Shown: one piece after another, positions 17,213 to 26,037 of the stretch | Layout of the letters: each line of letters opens with the position of its first letter | How positions within the stretch are numbered: the stretch's first letter is position 1 | Assembly: GCA_023447635.1 (NCBI GenBank) | Contig: JAEXNA010000169.1 | Span: forward strand, 1 to 64,000 | Direction of reading: 5' to 3' | Length of the DNA: 64,000 nucleotides | Source: Vulcanimicrobiota bacterium | Lineage (GTDB): Bacteria; Vulcanimicrobiota; Xenobia; Xenobiales; JADMJV01 | Notes under the pieces: model-generated | Databases searched by the model: none | The model's input: only the letters and a program-made list of their open reading frames with translations | What the model was told of the DNA's origin: nothing | Position numbers and translations under genes: made by a program

Positions 17213-18673
17213 ATGTCTTTATGCATGAAACGCTCGCTTAGAAAGCTCAGGAAGCTTGCACCGGAAAGGCTACACGGGGTGAATCTTCGCATCCGCCGCG
17301 ACCTTGGCGGGTCAGAATGGAAAATGGGCGTCTGTCTTTTAGCCATGGCCAGAACCAAAGCCTACCTGGAGCTGGGCTACGCGTCGCTCAACGAGTATGC
17401 CGAGAAGTCGCTCAGGATGTCGGGAAAGAAGGCGCACCTTCTGGTTCTTACGGTGCGGGCCATGGAATATCTGCCGATGTTTTCGGCCGCCTATCAGGAG
17501 GGGCTTCTCTGCTGGGGCAAGGTTCGCTCGTTACAATCCGTGGTGACACCGGAGACCGAAGAGATATGGTTTGACTACGCCCTCGATCGTACGGTCACCG
17601 AGGTGGTCAATGCGGTCTCGATGAGCCCGGCGGCCTGGAAGCGACAGGAAGGCCTGAACGCGTCGCTCAAGCAGAAGCCGATCGTCGGGCCCCAGGATGT
17701 CCAGCAGATTTTCGGCCAGCAGGCTCAGCAGGGGGAGGTTTCCGAGGAGCCTGAGGTTGTGGTCGTCTCCCCTGCGCAGGTCCAGGCAGGGACGTTGCGG
17801 CCTGAAGCCACCGAGATTCAGGGGGAGGCGCCGGTCGAAGGAGGAGGGGAGGACGAGCGTCCGTTCGCGCCGCCATATCTGACCGACCTTGCACCCAAAA
17901 CGATCCGAGTTACGGTCGAGTTCACACCGGACCAGTACGCTATCTTCGAGATGTCCGAGCGCTGCGCCAAGGCTCAGGTGGGAGGTCGAGTCGACCGCGC
18001 CTCGGCGGTGGTGCGTATGTGCGAAGGCCATCTCGCCTCGACACCGTCGCGAACTCGTCTGAAATACCAGGTCGTGGTTCACGCGTCGGCCGAGGGAGAG
18101 CAGGGTTGGTACGATACGGGCCGGGGCCCTCTTCCCGCCTCTCCGGCCGTTGTTCGCCAGGCGCAGACGGATTCTGCAAGGGCTCAAGCCCGGCCGAAGA
18201 ACGCTGCGGATCCGAAGGTCGCTGGTGAGTCGGAGGCGATGGTAGGACCCCCGGCCCTGGGCTCGGTAGTTGAAGACAGGTTGGAGCAGGGGCACGCGCC
18301 AGGTCCACCTTCGGCGGGCCAGAGCCGCAGAGTCGCTGTGCCGGCGGCGACCTTGCGAGCGCTCTATCTGCGTGCCGGGAACAAGTGCGAGAGGTGTGGC
18401 TGTACGAACGCGGGGCTGCATGTTCATCACAAGAGGCCGGTGTGCGAGGGGGGAACGAACGATCTGGAGGGCTTGGAGTTGCTCTGCGGTCCGTGCCACA
18501 GCGGGCATCACGAGTCGGACTTTCAGAGCAAGCCGCACTGGCAATCGGCGCGGAGCAAGGCCGTTGTTCGGAGCTATCGGGAGCGTTGTGACGACCCGCC
18601 TGCCGCCTGGGTCGCGTCCATCTCTATGGAGCAGCCGGACATCATCGGCTCAGGGCATCTCTCCTCAGCTTGA
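17213..18673 (+). CDS. HNH endonuclease, DUF222-like architecture
   Basis: 486 residues; CAGGAG lies 6 nt before the ATG. The N-terminal helical part (about 30-150, ARTKAYLELGYASLNEYAEK, FSAAYQEGLLCWGKVRSL) resembles the DUF222-type domain found in front of HNH nucleases. A variable Pro/Glu-rich middle follows. The C-terminal HNH domain (about 392-433) has a zinc-type layout: CERCGC, LHVHHKRPVCEGG (His405/His406), TNDLEGLELLCGPCHSGHH. Such proteins are common in mobile or defence-linked loci, but their targets are largely unknown. It follows the CRISPR relic region and is alone in its transcription unit. Confidence 0.85.
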   Translation: MSLCMKRSLRKLRKLAPERLHGVNLRIRRDLGGSEWKMGVCLLAMARTKAYLELGYASLNEYAEKSLRMSGKKAHLLVLTVRAMEYLPMFSAAYQEGLLCWGKVRSLQSVVTPETEEIWFDYALDRTVTEVVNAVSMSPAAWKRQEGLNASLKQKPIVGPQDVQQIFGQQAQQGEVSEEPEVVVVSPAQVQAGTLRPEATEIQGEAPVEGGGEDERPFAPPYLTDLAPKTIRVTVEFTPDQYAIFEMSERCAKAQVGGRVDRASAVVRMCEGHLASTPSRTRLKYQVVVHASAEGEQGWYDTGRGPLPASPAVVRQAQTDSARAQARPKNAADPKVAGESEAMVGPPALGSVVEDRLEQGHAPGPPSAGQSRRVAVPAATLRALYLRAGNKCERCGCTNAGLHVHHKRPVCEGGTNDLEGLELLCGPCHSGHHESDFQSKPHWQSARSKAVVRSYRERCDDPPAAWVASISMEQPDIIGSGHLSSA

Positions 18674-18831
18674 GGGAAAATCCCCGGTGGAGCTTGGGGT
18701 TCGGGCGCTGTGCGTGGTGGCGTTCTGGATAAAGTCCGAGCGGTCCATAATGGAGGGCGTCCGACGCGCGGTCGGGAAGGCGGTGTGGCCGCCTATAGGC
18801 TGGCGAAGCGACTTTAACGTAGGAGTAACCG

Positions 18832-19281
18832 ATGTCTGCAGGCTGGAACGAAACTCATAAGTGGATTGATGTGCACAGGAAGCTCTATCTCGAAGACGGA
18901 GAGAAGGGTCATCTTTGGGATTCGACGGCAGGCGGTGGACCTGGCCTGATTCCCACGCTGCTGCTTTACACCACGGGCCGCAAAAGTGGGAACACCTTCA
19001 TCATGCCGCTGATCTATGGCGAGGGCGAAGGCGGCTACGTGCTGATCGCCTCAAAGGGTGGAGCGCCGGCTCATCCCGACTGGTACTTGAACCTGCAGGC
19101 GAACCCTGAGGTCAAGCTCAAGGTGATCAATGACGAGTTCGCGGGAGTCGCCGAGACGGTCGAAGACGAGCGCCGCGAAGGGCTCTGGAAGATGATGGTG
19201 GAGATCTACCCGCCTTTCCAGGACTATCAGGAGAAGACCGAGCGCCAAATCCCGCTGGTGCTCATCACTCGGAAGGCCTGA
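18832..19281 (+). CDS. Deazaflavin/F420-type nitroreductase (DDN family)
   Basis: 149 residues with TAGGAG 6 nt before the ATG. PTLLLYTTGRKSGNTFIMPL, YGEGEGGYVLIASKGGAPAH and PDWYLNLQANPEVKL are the signature of the nitroreductase family deazaflavin-dependent oxidoreductases (split-barrel fold, related to Mycobacterium Ddn). The family uses reduced F420 or sometimes flavin to reduce quinones or other substrates. No F420 biosynthesis gene is in the window, so the cofactor is inferred from family only. Confidence 0.88.
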   Translation: MSAGWNETHKWIDVHRKLYLEDGEKGHLWDSTAGGGPGLIPTLLLYTTGRKSGNTFIMPLIYGEGEGGYVLIASKGGAPAHPDWYLNLQANPEVKLKVINDEFAGVAETVEDERREGLWKMMVEIYPPFQDYQEKTERQIPLVLITRKA

Positions 19282-19345
19282 TCGACAGGGGGGAGGGCAG
19301 AGGCCGAGAGGTGGAGGGCACTAACGGAGTTTGTGCCGTCGCGGG

Positions 19346-19705
19346 CTACCAGGCGGAGAAGGTCAGCGGTTCAAACTGATTGGGCTCGGCTCCGACCTGG
19401 AACGCTTTGCGTATCAGGGCGTCGCACTCGCCGATGGTGACCATCCGGGAGAGCGATCCCCGGCGCTCGACCACGGGAAAGTCGAGTTCAACAATCTCTT
19501 CGTGGCTGGCGTCGTCGACGTGGTCGGGGATGCCAGAGACAAAGTAGAATTGGATCGTCCGGTCCTGGTCATCGATGAGACCGAAGAAGTTGCCTTCGAC
19601 ACCGCGCATCTCGTCGGACCAGACGTGCAGCGCCTGCTCCAAATCGACCGTTTCGGCCTTGTCGCTGGTGGGGCCTCGTCCTCGTTCGTTCCAGAACACT
19701 CTCAT
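19346..19705 (-). CDS. Unassigned 119-residue cytoplasmic protein
   Basis: From ATG 19703-19705 the product is MRVFWNERGR... with VEGNFFGLIDDQDRTIQFYF, DHVDDASHEEIVELDFP and a C-terminal LIRKAFQVGAEPNQF. The acidic, compact composition and the FFGLIDDQDRTIQFYF strand pair recall small immunity-type proteins, but no family is recognised. Longer readings that extend upstream run into the 52-bp repeat array and give repeat-encoded Arg/Ala-rich sequence, so they were not used. No strong ribosome site is seen. Confidence 0.55.
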   Translation of the reverse strand: MRVFWNERGRGPTSDKAETVDLEQALHVWSDEMRGVEGNFFGLIDDQDRTIQFYFVSGIPDHVDDASHEEIVELDFPVVERRGSLSRMVTIGECDALIRKAFQVGAEPNQFEPLTFSAW

Positions 19706-19753
19706 CGGCGACGCGATTCCCGTTTGCTCCGGTCCGCCTGCCGCGTCTCGTCC

Positions 19754-19980
19754 GCGCAACGAGGCGTTGCTCTCGTGAGCAGCAACCTTGCTCGTCTCGC
19801 CAGCGCAAAGCGGCGCTGCCGCTCTCGCGGGCGACAATCTTGCACGTCTCGCGGGGGCAACGCGGCGTTGTCGCTCTCGCGGGCGACAATCTTGCTCGTC
19901 TCGCGGGCGCAACGCGGCGTTGCCGTTCTCGCGGGCGACAATCTTGCACGTCTCGCCAGGGCAACGCGACCATTCCCCGA
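19754..19980. repeat. 52-bp tandem repeat family A, locus 2 (four units plus partial)
   Basis: GCAA marks the unit starts at 19756, 19805, 19857, 19909 and 19961: spacings of 49, 52, 52 and 52 nt. A unit contains the palindrome GCAACG-CGG-CGTTGC, then CTCTCGCGGGCGACAATCTT, then GC(A/T)CGTCTCGC. The last copy degenerates after about 20 nt. It fills most of the 377-nt gap (19706-20082) between two outward-facing genes. The remaining about 100 nt (19981-20082) is AT-richer and holds the promoter and GAGGAG site of the gene at 20083. Confidence 0.92.
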
Positions 19981-20082
19981 CACGGCGAACTGTGGCGTGC
20001 TGTCGGAGTGGTCACAAGCTGGCAAATTCTAGCTGTCGTTAAACAATTAGACTCCGCTTACCATAGAGGAGAATAATCATTC

Positions 20083-20604
20083 ATGAATATCAATGGAATC
20101 GGTCCTCGCCTGGCAGCCCAGGGTAAGAAGGCCATGTTCAACAGCAACATTCGCTTCGGCAAAGAGCAAGCCGCCATCGGTGCCACCTATCTCGACTCGA
20201 TCCGCAACCAGAGCGACGTTAGAGAAGAGCAGGTCGTCGCGCAGACCGCTCGCAACGCCTGGAACAGCGTCCAGCAGTGGCGCGGACAGGTTGCCGTCGC
20301 CGACGCCGCCCTCGGGGCTATCGCCGGCGGAATCGCCGGGCCGCTCGGAGCGACCCTGGCCGCCGTCGGCAACGGCGCCATGTTCAGCCCCCATATCGCC
20401 ACCATCCGTGACCAGGCGATCGTGGGCCTCGAGTTCACCAAGGCCGTCCGCGACTACAGCACCGACGACGCTCAGCGCGCCGCCGCCGATGTCGCCCTGA
20501 AGTCGGCCTACGCGGTCAGCACCATCCACGCCCAGTTCGGCATCGTCAACAGCTTCCTAAGCGCTCAGCTTCCGGGCGGTAGTCTCGCCCCTGCGGCCGC
20601 CTGA
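20083..20604 (+). CDS. Unassigned 173-residue protein with Gly/Ala-rich hydrophobic core
   Basis: AGAGGAG precedes the ATG by 12 nt. The product has no signal peptide. An N-terminal basic helix (RLAAQGKKAMFNSNIRFGK) leads to a Gly/Ala-rich hydrophobic segment at about 72-105 (AALGAIAGGIAGPLGATLAA) and a helical C-terminus. The plan (soluble N-terminus, glycine-zipper-like centre) resembles the C-terminal half of the protein at 14387, and both genes lie just downstream of family A repeats. A terminator follows at 20624. Function unknown; membrane insertion is inference. Confidence 0.6.
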   Translation: MNINGIGPRLAAQGKKAMFNSNIRFGKEQAAIGATYLDSIRNQSDVREEQVVAQTARNAWNSVQQWRGQVAVADAALGAIAGGIAGPLGATLAAVGNGAMFSPHIATIRDQAIVGLEFTKAVRDYSTDDAQRAAADVALKSAYAVSTIHAQFGIVNSFLSAQLPGGSLAPAAA

Positions 20605-20623
20605 CGTCAGCGCTGCAGAACAC

Positions 20624-20664
20624 AAGAACCGATGCTCGAAGGTTTCGAGCATCGGTTCTTTTCG
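20624..20664 (+). terminator. Intrinsic terminator
   Basis: AAGAACCGATGCTCGAA pairs with TTCGAGCATCGGTTCTT, a 17-bp stem with a short loop, followed by TTCGTTTT. It closes the gene at 20083. Confidence 0.9.
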
Positions 20665-20767
20665 TTTTGGGAGGCAAGGACAGACCGCGCCTCCCCAGCC
20701 CGGCGAACCCTTCTAGCCAAGGGAGCAGGGCGAGTCGCTCGAAGGTTCACCGTTCGGAGGTGCCGTG

Positions 20768-21217
20768 ATGCGTAATCGTTCCCTGGGCCTGCTGGCCTGC
20801 TTGCTTCTCCTGACAGGAGTCGCCTCGTCGGACTCGTTTTCGGGTCAAGCCTCGTACTACCACGACAAATTCGAAGGCCGCCCCACGGCCAGCGGAGAGC
20901 CATACAGCAAAGAACAGCTCACGGCAGCGCACCGCACCTTCGCCTTCGGCACCCGTCTCAAGGTCACCCGAATCGACAACGGCCAGTGCGTCGAAGTCCG
21001 AGTCAACGACCGTGGCCCCCACTCGCCCAGCCGCGTCGTCGACCTCTCCCGCAGGGCTGCCGAAGAGCTAGGGCTGATCAGCGCCGGCGTCGCCGAAGTG
21101 CAGATCGAGGTCCTCGACGGGGAGGCCCCCGTCGACATCCCGACCGAGCCCCAGCCCGACGATGCAGACCTCGAACCGCTAGCCCTCCCCACTCCCATCA
21201 CCTGGAGCGAAGAGTAA
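20768..21217 (+). CDS. RlpA-like double-psi beta-barrel protein
   Basis: 149 residues. GGAGG lies 7 nt before the ATG at 20768. A signal peptide (MRNRSLGLLACLLLLTGVAS) is followed by the RlpA core: GQASYYHDKFEGRPTASGE, LTAAHRTFAFGTRLKV, VRVNDRGPHSPSRVVDLSRRAA. RlpA proteins are lytic transglycosylases or peptidoglycan-binding proteins at the septum. There is no lipobox and no SPOR domain, so this is a short secreted form with an acidic Pro-rich tail. It is a single gene. Confidence 0.9.
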   Translation: MRNRSLGLLACLLLLTGVASSDSFSGQASYYHDKFEGRPTASGEPYSKEQLTAAHRTFAFGTRLKVTRIDNGQCVEVRVNDRGPHSPSRVVDLSRRAAEELGLISAGVAEVQIEVLDGEAPVDIPTEPQPDDADLEPLALPTPITWSEE

Positions 21218-21276
21218 AGAGCCCAGGTTGACCATGGTCACTGAAGCGCTTCGACAGAAAGCGCTACTCTCGACCC

Positions 21277-21486
21277 ATGGACATCTCGAACACTCATAGC
21301 TCCGACCAGAACACCAAGGACCTGCTCCAACAGCACCGTGACCGGGTCCAGGCGATGGCCTCCAGCCACCGCTCCACCGCCCCCTCGCTAGCTCCCACCC
21401 CCGCGAAGGCCACGCTTCCAGAACTCTCCACCCAACCAGCCCCCCGCCCGCCTCTCAGCAAATCCCCCGCACGGAGAGCAGCCTAA
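21277..21486 (+). CDS. Possible small Ser/Pro-rich protein (69 aa)
   Basis: Begins MDISNTHSSDQNTKDLLQQH and ends in a Pro/Ala-rich tail. There is no ribosome site; a TACTCT hexamer (21265-21270) lies 6 nt before the ATG, as expected for a leaderless transcript. The N-terminal amphipathic helix followed by a disordered tail is compatible with a secreted or chaperone-bound small protein, but the frame could also be chance. Confidence 0.35.
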   Translation: MDISNTHSSDQNTKDLLQQHRDRVQAMASSHRSTAPSLAPTPAKATLPELSTQPAPRPPLSKSPARRAA

Positions 21487-21559
21487 CCCACTTTAACGCT
21501 CCTTTGACGACCCTCTGGCAAGATGGCATCACAAGCTCGCCAGGGAAGGTCAGAACGCC

Positions 21560-22105
21560 GTGAACATCACCAACAGAACTCATTTTCGCCTCGACAACGT
21601 CGTGATGGGCAGCGAGCAGTCGCTGAAAGTTCGCTCCAGCAACAAAGAGTTCGACGTGATCGGCGACGGCAAGATCGACGGCTACATGATGGACGGCTTC
21701 CATAGCGCCACCGCCGTACAGTCGATCAAGGACCCCCGCCTGATGGCGTTCCGCGACGAGGTGTACTCTGCGAAAGGCGACTACCACCTCAATGGCGACG
21801 CCGCCGAAATGACAAAGCGCCACTTTGGCCCCTCCTGGTCTACCGGGTCCGACCGCAACATCGTCACCCTCACCCATAAGGAAGGCGATTCGGTCCTGAC
21901 GCTCGAGGTCGACGCTTACAACAGGACCACCCATCTCTCGGCCACCGTCCACACCGCAGAGACCTCGCTGACCCAGGGCGTCAAACAGGAGCGCGACAAA
22001 GAGCCCACCGAATTTCTGGTATGGGAGCCGTCCAAGGCCGCCAGCGCCGCGCGTCATGCCCGGCTCAGCGAAAGCTGGGCCCGCTACTCCGAGTCGCTGA
22101 TCTGA
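21560..22105 (+). CDS. Unassigned 181-residue protein
   Basis: Starts at GTG 21560 with an AAGG site about 10 nt upstream. The protein begins MNITNRTHFRLDNVV, has no signal peptide or membrane segment, and contains alternating beta-type segments (SLKVRSSNKEFDVIGDGKID, NIVTLTHKEGDSVLTLEVD, TTHLSATVHTAETSL) ending in a helix. DGKIDGYMMDGF resembles a calcium-loop-like or turn motif but is not a complete EF-hand. No family recognised. It sits among other signal-less unassigned proteins in the 14-22 kb region. Confidence 0.6.
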   Translation: MNITNRTHFRLDNVVMGSEQSLKVRSSNKEFDVIGDGKIDGYMMDGFHSATAVQSIKDPRLMAFRDEVYSAKGDYHLNGDAAEMTKRHFGPSWSTGSDRNIVTLTHKEGDSVLTLEVDAYNRTTHLSATVHTAETSLTQGVKQERDKEPTEFLVWEPSKAASAARHARLSESWARYSESLI

Positions 22106-22332
22106 ACTGCCGAACTGAAGGCAGCGAGGCCGATGCTCGTCGGCTTCGCTCTACCGTCATCGCTCCTGGGAAAAGAATGTCGTCTCCCTTTCGACCAGCC
22201 TGACCGACTCTTTAACCTTTCACCACAAAGCGGACAAATCTAGCTCGATCCCTAGGGAGACCAAGCTTCAAAGGCGAAGCGGCGGCCGATTTCGACAGGA
22301 ATATCCGCGCGTTAGGGGGCATTTTTCCGGTT

Positions 22333-24486
22333 ATGGCACCAACCACCCAGAAGTTGAGCGAGGCGAAGCTAGGCCAGCGATACCTCGACCTCGTCCGCTC
22401 CCTGATCACCATCCTCGAGTTGCGCAACCCTTACAACATCGACCACTGTCGATTGGTGGCCAGGCTCTGCGAGCAGATGGCCAAAAAGGCCGGATTCGAC
22501 AAAGACGCGCGAACTCTGGTCTGCACCGCCGCCGAACTGCACACCCTGGGCGTGTCGCTGTCGATGGAAGAGAAGAAGCCATACTTCTCGCTCCCCATTA
22601 CCAAGTTGGGCCTCTCCAGCGGGCGCGACTACCCCAGCCACGAGCGCGAACTGCAGATCTTGCAGGAAGTGATGGGAGGTATCCCCGGACTCGAAGAGTG
22701 TATCTCCGTCATCCTCGATCGCAACGAGTGGTACGACGGTTCGGCCTCGCTGTTCGGCAAAAAAGGCGATGACATCTCGCCAGAGGCTCGTCTGCTGGGC
22801 GTGGCCGATGCCTTCATCGACCAGTGCACCCCGAAAAAGCACCGAAACCAGGTCTCGTCCCGGGAAGCGCTCAAGCGTATCTTCGACCGCTCCGGCACCC
22901 AGTTCGACCCCCGTATGGTCGAAGCGCTGCAGGCCGTCATGGCCGAAGAAGAAGACGGCGCCTACAAAGAGAGTGGCCGCACCGAGCATTTCGAGACCTC
23001 CAGATGTCGCCACTATCTGAATCTGGGCCACCTTTACATCGCTATTCATGAGACGGACTGGGCGCTGCGCTCTTACCTGAAGGCCGAGAAGGTCGCCGTA
23101 GAGATGGCCGACAGCGGCCTCGAACTCGGCGCTATCTCCGGTCAGGTGATGGTCTACTGCGACCGTCGCCAATTAGAGCAAGCCCGCGAGGCGCTGCAGC
23201 GTGCTCGCCAGCGCACCCACAGCGAGCGGGAGAAGCACGGCTACCACCTGATGTGGGGCCTGGTCGAGTGGCTCTCCGGCCGCGACAAGAACGGCCAGGA
23301 GATCCTCGAAGGGCTAATCTCGCACTATCGTAAGGCGCGCAACCTGCCCGGCCTGATCGCTTCGCTCACCTTCCAGAGCTATCTGCTCTTGACCCATCGC
23401 GGCATTGACGACGAAGAGCACGTCGAGACGCTGACCGAGTTCATGGAACTCGTCGGGCGCTACGACATGTTCGACATCGTCGAGCGCTACCGTAAGTTCA
23501 CCTTGCCGCTGTTCCTGAGCGCCGTGCTCAAAGGGATCGAGGACGCCACGGCCCGGGCCAACCTGACCAAGATGGGCGAGCCGTGCCAGCAGGCGCTGCT
23601 CGAGCAACTTTCCAGCCTGTCGCCCTCGCAGTGGATGGACCACATGTTGCCCGAACCGGTGGTCCCCTCGGCCCAGGCTCCCCTGCCCGAAGCCAGCCGC
23701 GCCCGCGCGGCCGCCCCGGCCGCCGAAGGCGCCATCCTGGTGCAGACCCTCGGTCGTATCCGACTGCGCTCGGCCGACGAAGAGGTCGCCGAGGACGACT
23801 GGCCCACCCAGAAAGCGCTTCGACTGTTCGCCCACCTGGCCGTCACCCGTTCGGCCATCACCGACGGCTTCCTGATGGAAACGCTGTGGCCCGACGCTCC
23901 CGAATCGAAGGCGCGCAACTCTCTGCGCAACGCCATCCACCAGGTGCGCAGCGTGCTCAAAAAACTCGCCCCTAGCGAGGGGGGAGAGATGCTGCAGCGC
24001 GGTCGCAAAAGCGGCACCGCCTCGCTGGACTTCGAGTACGTTCTGGACATCGAGCGGTTGGAGCAGTACCTGCGGGAAGCCAACGAAGCCCAGGAAGCGG
24101 GCAACGCCGAGGTCGCAATCGAGAAGGCCAAGTTGGCTCTCGACCTGTACCAGGGCGAATTCATGGAGGGGTTCCACGACGACTGGGTCGACGGTCTGCG
24201 CGTGCAGTACCGCGAACTTCAGCAGCGCGCGTTGGGCGCCCTGGCCCGCGCTTACCTGGTCGCGCAGCGCTACGAAGAGGCGGAAGTCGCGGCCCGCCGC
24301 ATGCTGGCCGCTGACGACCTGCGCGAGGATGCTCACGAAATCACCATTCGCGCCCTGGCCTCCGACGGACGCTCGGCCGAGGCGATTCGCCACTACGAAG
24401 AGACCGTCGACCTGTTCGAGCGCGAGATCGGCGTCTCGCCCTCGTCCCTGACCGCCGTCCTCCAAGAAACCGGCCTCCTCCTTTAG
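22333..24486 (+). CDS. Degenerate HD-GYP domain - TPR - winged helix/BTAD transcription regulator
   Basis: 717 residues. Residues about 15-205 follow an HD-GYP layout: NIDHCRLVARLCEQMAKKAG, AAELHTLGVSL in place of the HDIG, SHERELQIL, DRNEWYDG in place of HHExxDG, SPEARLLGVADAFIDQC, REALKRIF and GTQFDPRMVEAL. The metal-binding HD and HHE residues are replaced (HT, RNE), so phosphodiesterase activity is unlikely. A TPR-like helical region follows (about 215-425). From about 465 a winged-helix part (DDWPTQKALRLFAHLAV, LWPDAPESKARNSLRNAI) and a BTAD (LDLYQGEFMEGFHDDWVDGL, RRMLAADDLREDAHEITIRA) match SARP-type activators. Probably a sensor-regulator that binds DNA. Confidence 0.82.
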   Translation: MAPTTQKLSEAKLGQRYLDLVRSLITILELRNPYNIDHCRLVARLCEQMAKKAGFDKDARTLVCTAAELHTLGVSLSMEEKKPYFSLPITKLGLSSGRDYPSHERELQILQEVMGGIPGLEECISVILDRNEWYDGSASLFGKKGDDISPEARLLGVADAFIDQCTPKKHRNQVSSREALKRIFDRSGTQFDPRMVEALQAVMAEEEDGAYKESGRTEHFETSRCRHYLNLGHLYIAIHETDWALRSYLKAEKVAVEMADSGLELGAISGQVMVYCDRRQLEQAREALQRARQRTHSEREKHGYHLMWGLVEWLSGRDKNGQEILEGLISHYRKARNLPGLIASLTFQSYLLLTHRGIDDEEHVETLTEFMELVGRYDMFDIVERYRKFTLPLFLSAVLKGIEDATARANLTKMGEPCQQALLEQLSSLSPSQWMDHMLPEPVVPSAQAPLPEASRARAAAPAAEGAILVQTLGRIRLRSADEEVAEDDWPTQKALRLFAHLAVTRSAITDGFLMETLWPDAPESKARNSLRNAIHQVRSVLKKLAPSEGGEMLQRGRKSGTASLDFEYVLDIERLEQYLREANEAQEAGNAEVAIEKAKLALDLYQGEFMEGFHDDWVDGLRVQYRELQQRALGALARAYLVAQRYEEAEVAARRMLAADDLREDAHEITIRALASDGRSAEAIRHYEETVDLFEREIGVSPSSLTAVLQETGLLL

Positions 24487-24633
24487 TCCCCGAAGCCGAC
24501 GGGCAGCTAGCTGAAGCCGGGCAGCGACTTCCGGAAGCCATGCAACGGCCCGGGGGAGGGTGGCCTCTCCCCTTGACTCGTTCGCTCCCCGAGGCGCGCA
24601 GGTTTCTGCAAAGCCGCGCGGAAAGTTTCCTAT

Positions 24634-26037
24634 ATGGCGAAAGTTGACGGGCAGAATTTTCCGAACGGCCAACAGCTGAGAATCTCCAAGGGCTCTGGCG
24701 ACTCGGAAACCTCTTTCCACATAGAAACCCTTCGGTCGAGCCTGACCGGCGAAAGCTTCTGGATGCTCGAGGAAAAGGGGAAGCGTTGGCTTTATCGCTA
24801 CCCCACCCAGCCGGCCGAGAAGGGAGCCAGCGCCAGCGTCGAGGCGGTGCACGAAACCTTCCAGGCCGACCGAGTCGAGCCAGGTCGCTTTCTGGGCCAG
24901 GACATCTCCCGCGTCTTTCGCTGGGCCCGCATGGCCGAGCCGATTGCAGGCCAGCCGGCGCCGTTCCACGACACCCGGGAAGTGCTGCTGCTGGGGGACG
25001 GAAGCTACGTCAAGCCGCTTCCCGCCATCCCAGTTCTGCAGTACGGGGGCGACCTTTACACTCCGGACTTCCCCGCCGAGAAGATGCCCTGGAAACTCCT
25101 CCAGCCAGAGCCGATCTCGGCCTGGCGAGGCCTCGGGGCCGTGGTTCTCCTCGCTCTGATCTTGGCTGGGTGCTTCGGTCTGTTCGCCGTCTCGAACTTT
25201 ATCGCGCCGGTGAAAGCGTTCTGGTGGCTCGCTCCGCTGACCGGGCTGCTCTGCATCGGCTCCTGGCGAACCTCAGAGGTGGGACGGGTCGCCCGGCTGA
25301 TCTCTGGCGCCTTCTTCTTTCATTTCCTGACTCGCGGCTTCGACGTGGCGATCACGGGAGACTGGGAGGACGCTGACGCCTATGTATTCGAGGCCTGGAA
25401 GCTTTGCGGCACGTTCCTGCTCCTGGGTCTGCTGGCCAAAGTTCGACCTCAGCTATACTTCGGGCTGGTCGACGGCGCCTATCGAGTGGGTCCGGCTCTG
25501 TGGCTGACGGGGATGTGCACCCTGTTCATCTTGCTCGATGACGGCAACTACTTCCCCTGGTACGACTATTACGCCGGGGTGATGCCGTGGGGGCTGCTGC
25601 TGGGAGCCATCGGCCTGGGCTCTATGGCGGAGAAGATCTGGGACTACCGCAAAGCGCCGGTCGACATGGCGGGTTTTCTGCGGCTTCTCTATCGAATTGC
25701 CGACGTTCTGGATAAAGGGCCCGAGTCCGCCAGGGGCCGCTCTGCTCGCCTGGCCGAATGGGGTGACGACCTGGAGGATGCGCTGTCGATTTCAGCCAGC
25801 ACCGTGGTCATCTCGCTGTCCGAACTCGCTCCGGACTTTCTGCTTTGGAAAACCCAGGCCATCGCCCTGGCCTCTTACGACGAGTTCCTGCCCGACAGGC
25901 AAAGCCAGGTGCGCGAGGACCTGGTTGTGATCGCCGGAGACTTTCGCGCTATCGCCGAGTCGCTGGACGGCCGCTCGTCAAAAAAGCTTTCCAGCATCCG
26001 TCCTTCGCCCTATCTTGCGACCTATAACCAGGAGTAG
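24634..26037 (+). CDS. Unassigned multipass membrane protein with cytoplasmic flanks
   Basis: 467 residues. The first 165 residues are soluble and beta-rich (GESFWMLEEKGKRWLYRYP). Then come about six to seven membrane segments (GAVVLLALILAGCFGLFAV, AFWWLAPLTGLLCIGSW, LISGAFFFHFLTRGF, LCGTFLLLGLLAKV, ALWLTGMCTLFILLD, WGLLLGAIGLGSM). A C-terminal soluble helical domain of about 110 residues has ADVLDKGPESARGRSARLAE. No transporter or enzyme family is recognised. The TTCCTAT just before the ATG may be a -10 box of a leaderless transcript. Confidence 0.6.
   Translation: MAKVDGQNFPNGQQLRISKGSGDSETSFHIETLRSSLTGESFWMLEEKGKRWLYRYPTQPAEKGASASVEAVHETFQADRVEPGRFLGQDISRVFRWARMAEPIAGQPAPFHDTREVLLLGDGSYVKPLPAIPVLQYGGDLYTPDFPAEKMPWKLLQPEPISAWRGLGAVVLLALILAGCFGLFAVSNFIAPVKAFWWLAPLTGLLCIGSWRTSEVGRVARLISGAFFFHFLTRGFDVAITGDWEDADAYVFEAWKLCGTFLLLGLLAKVRPQLYFGLVDGAYRVGPALWLTGMCTLFILLDDGNYFPWYDYYAGVMPWGLLLGAIGLGSMAEKIWDYRKAPVDMAGFLRLLYRIADVLDKGPESARGRSARLAEWGDDLEDALSISASTVVISLSELAPDFLLWKTQAIALASYDEFLPDRQSQVREDLVVIAGDFRAIAESLDGRSSKKLSSIRPSPYLATYNQE

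Noticed and set aside
19702..20025. Arg/Ala-rich minus-strand frames across the 52-bp repeats
   Set aside because: They are translations of the tandem repeat in different frames; all frames stay open because of base composition, and no start site is conserved.
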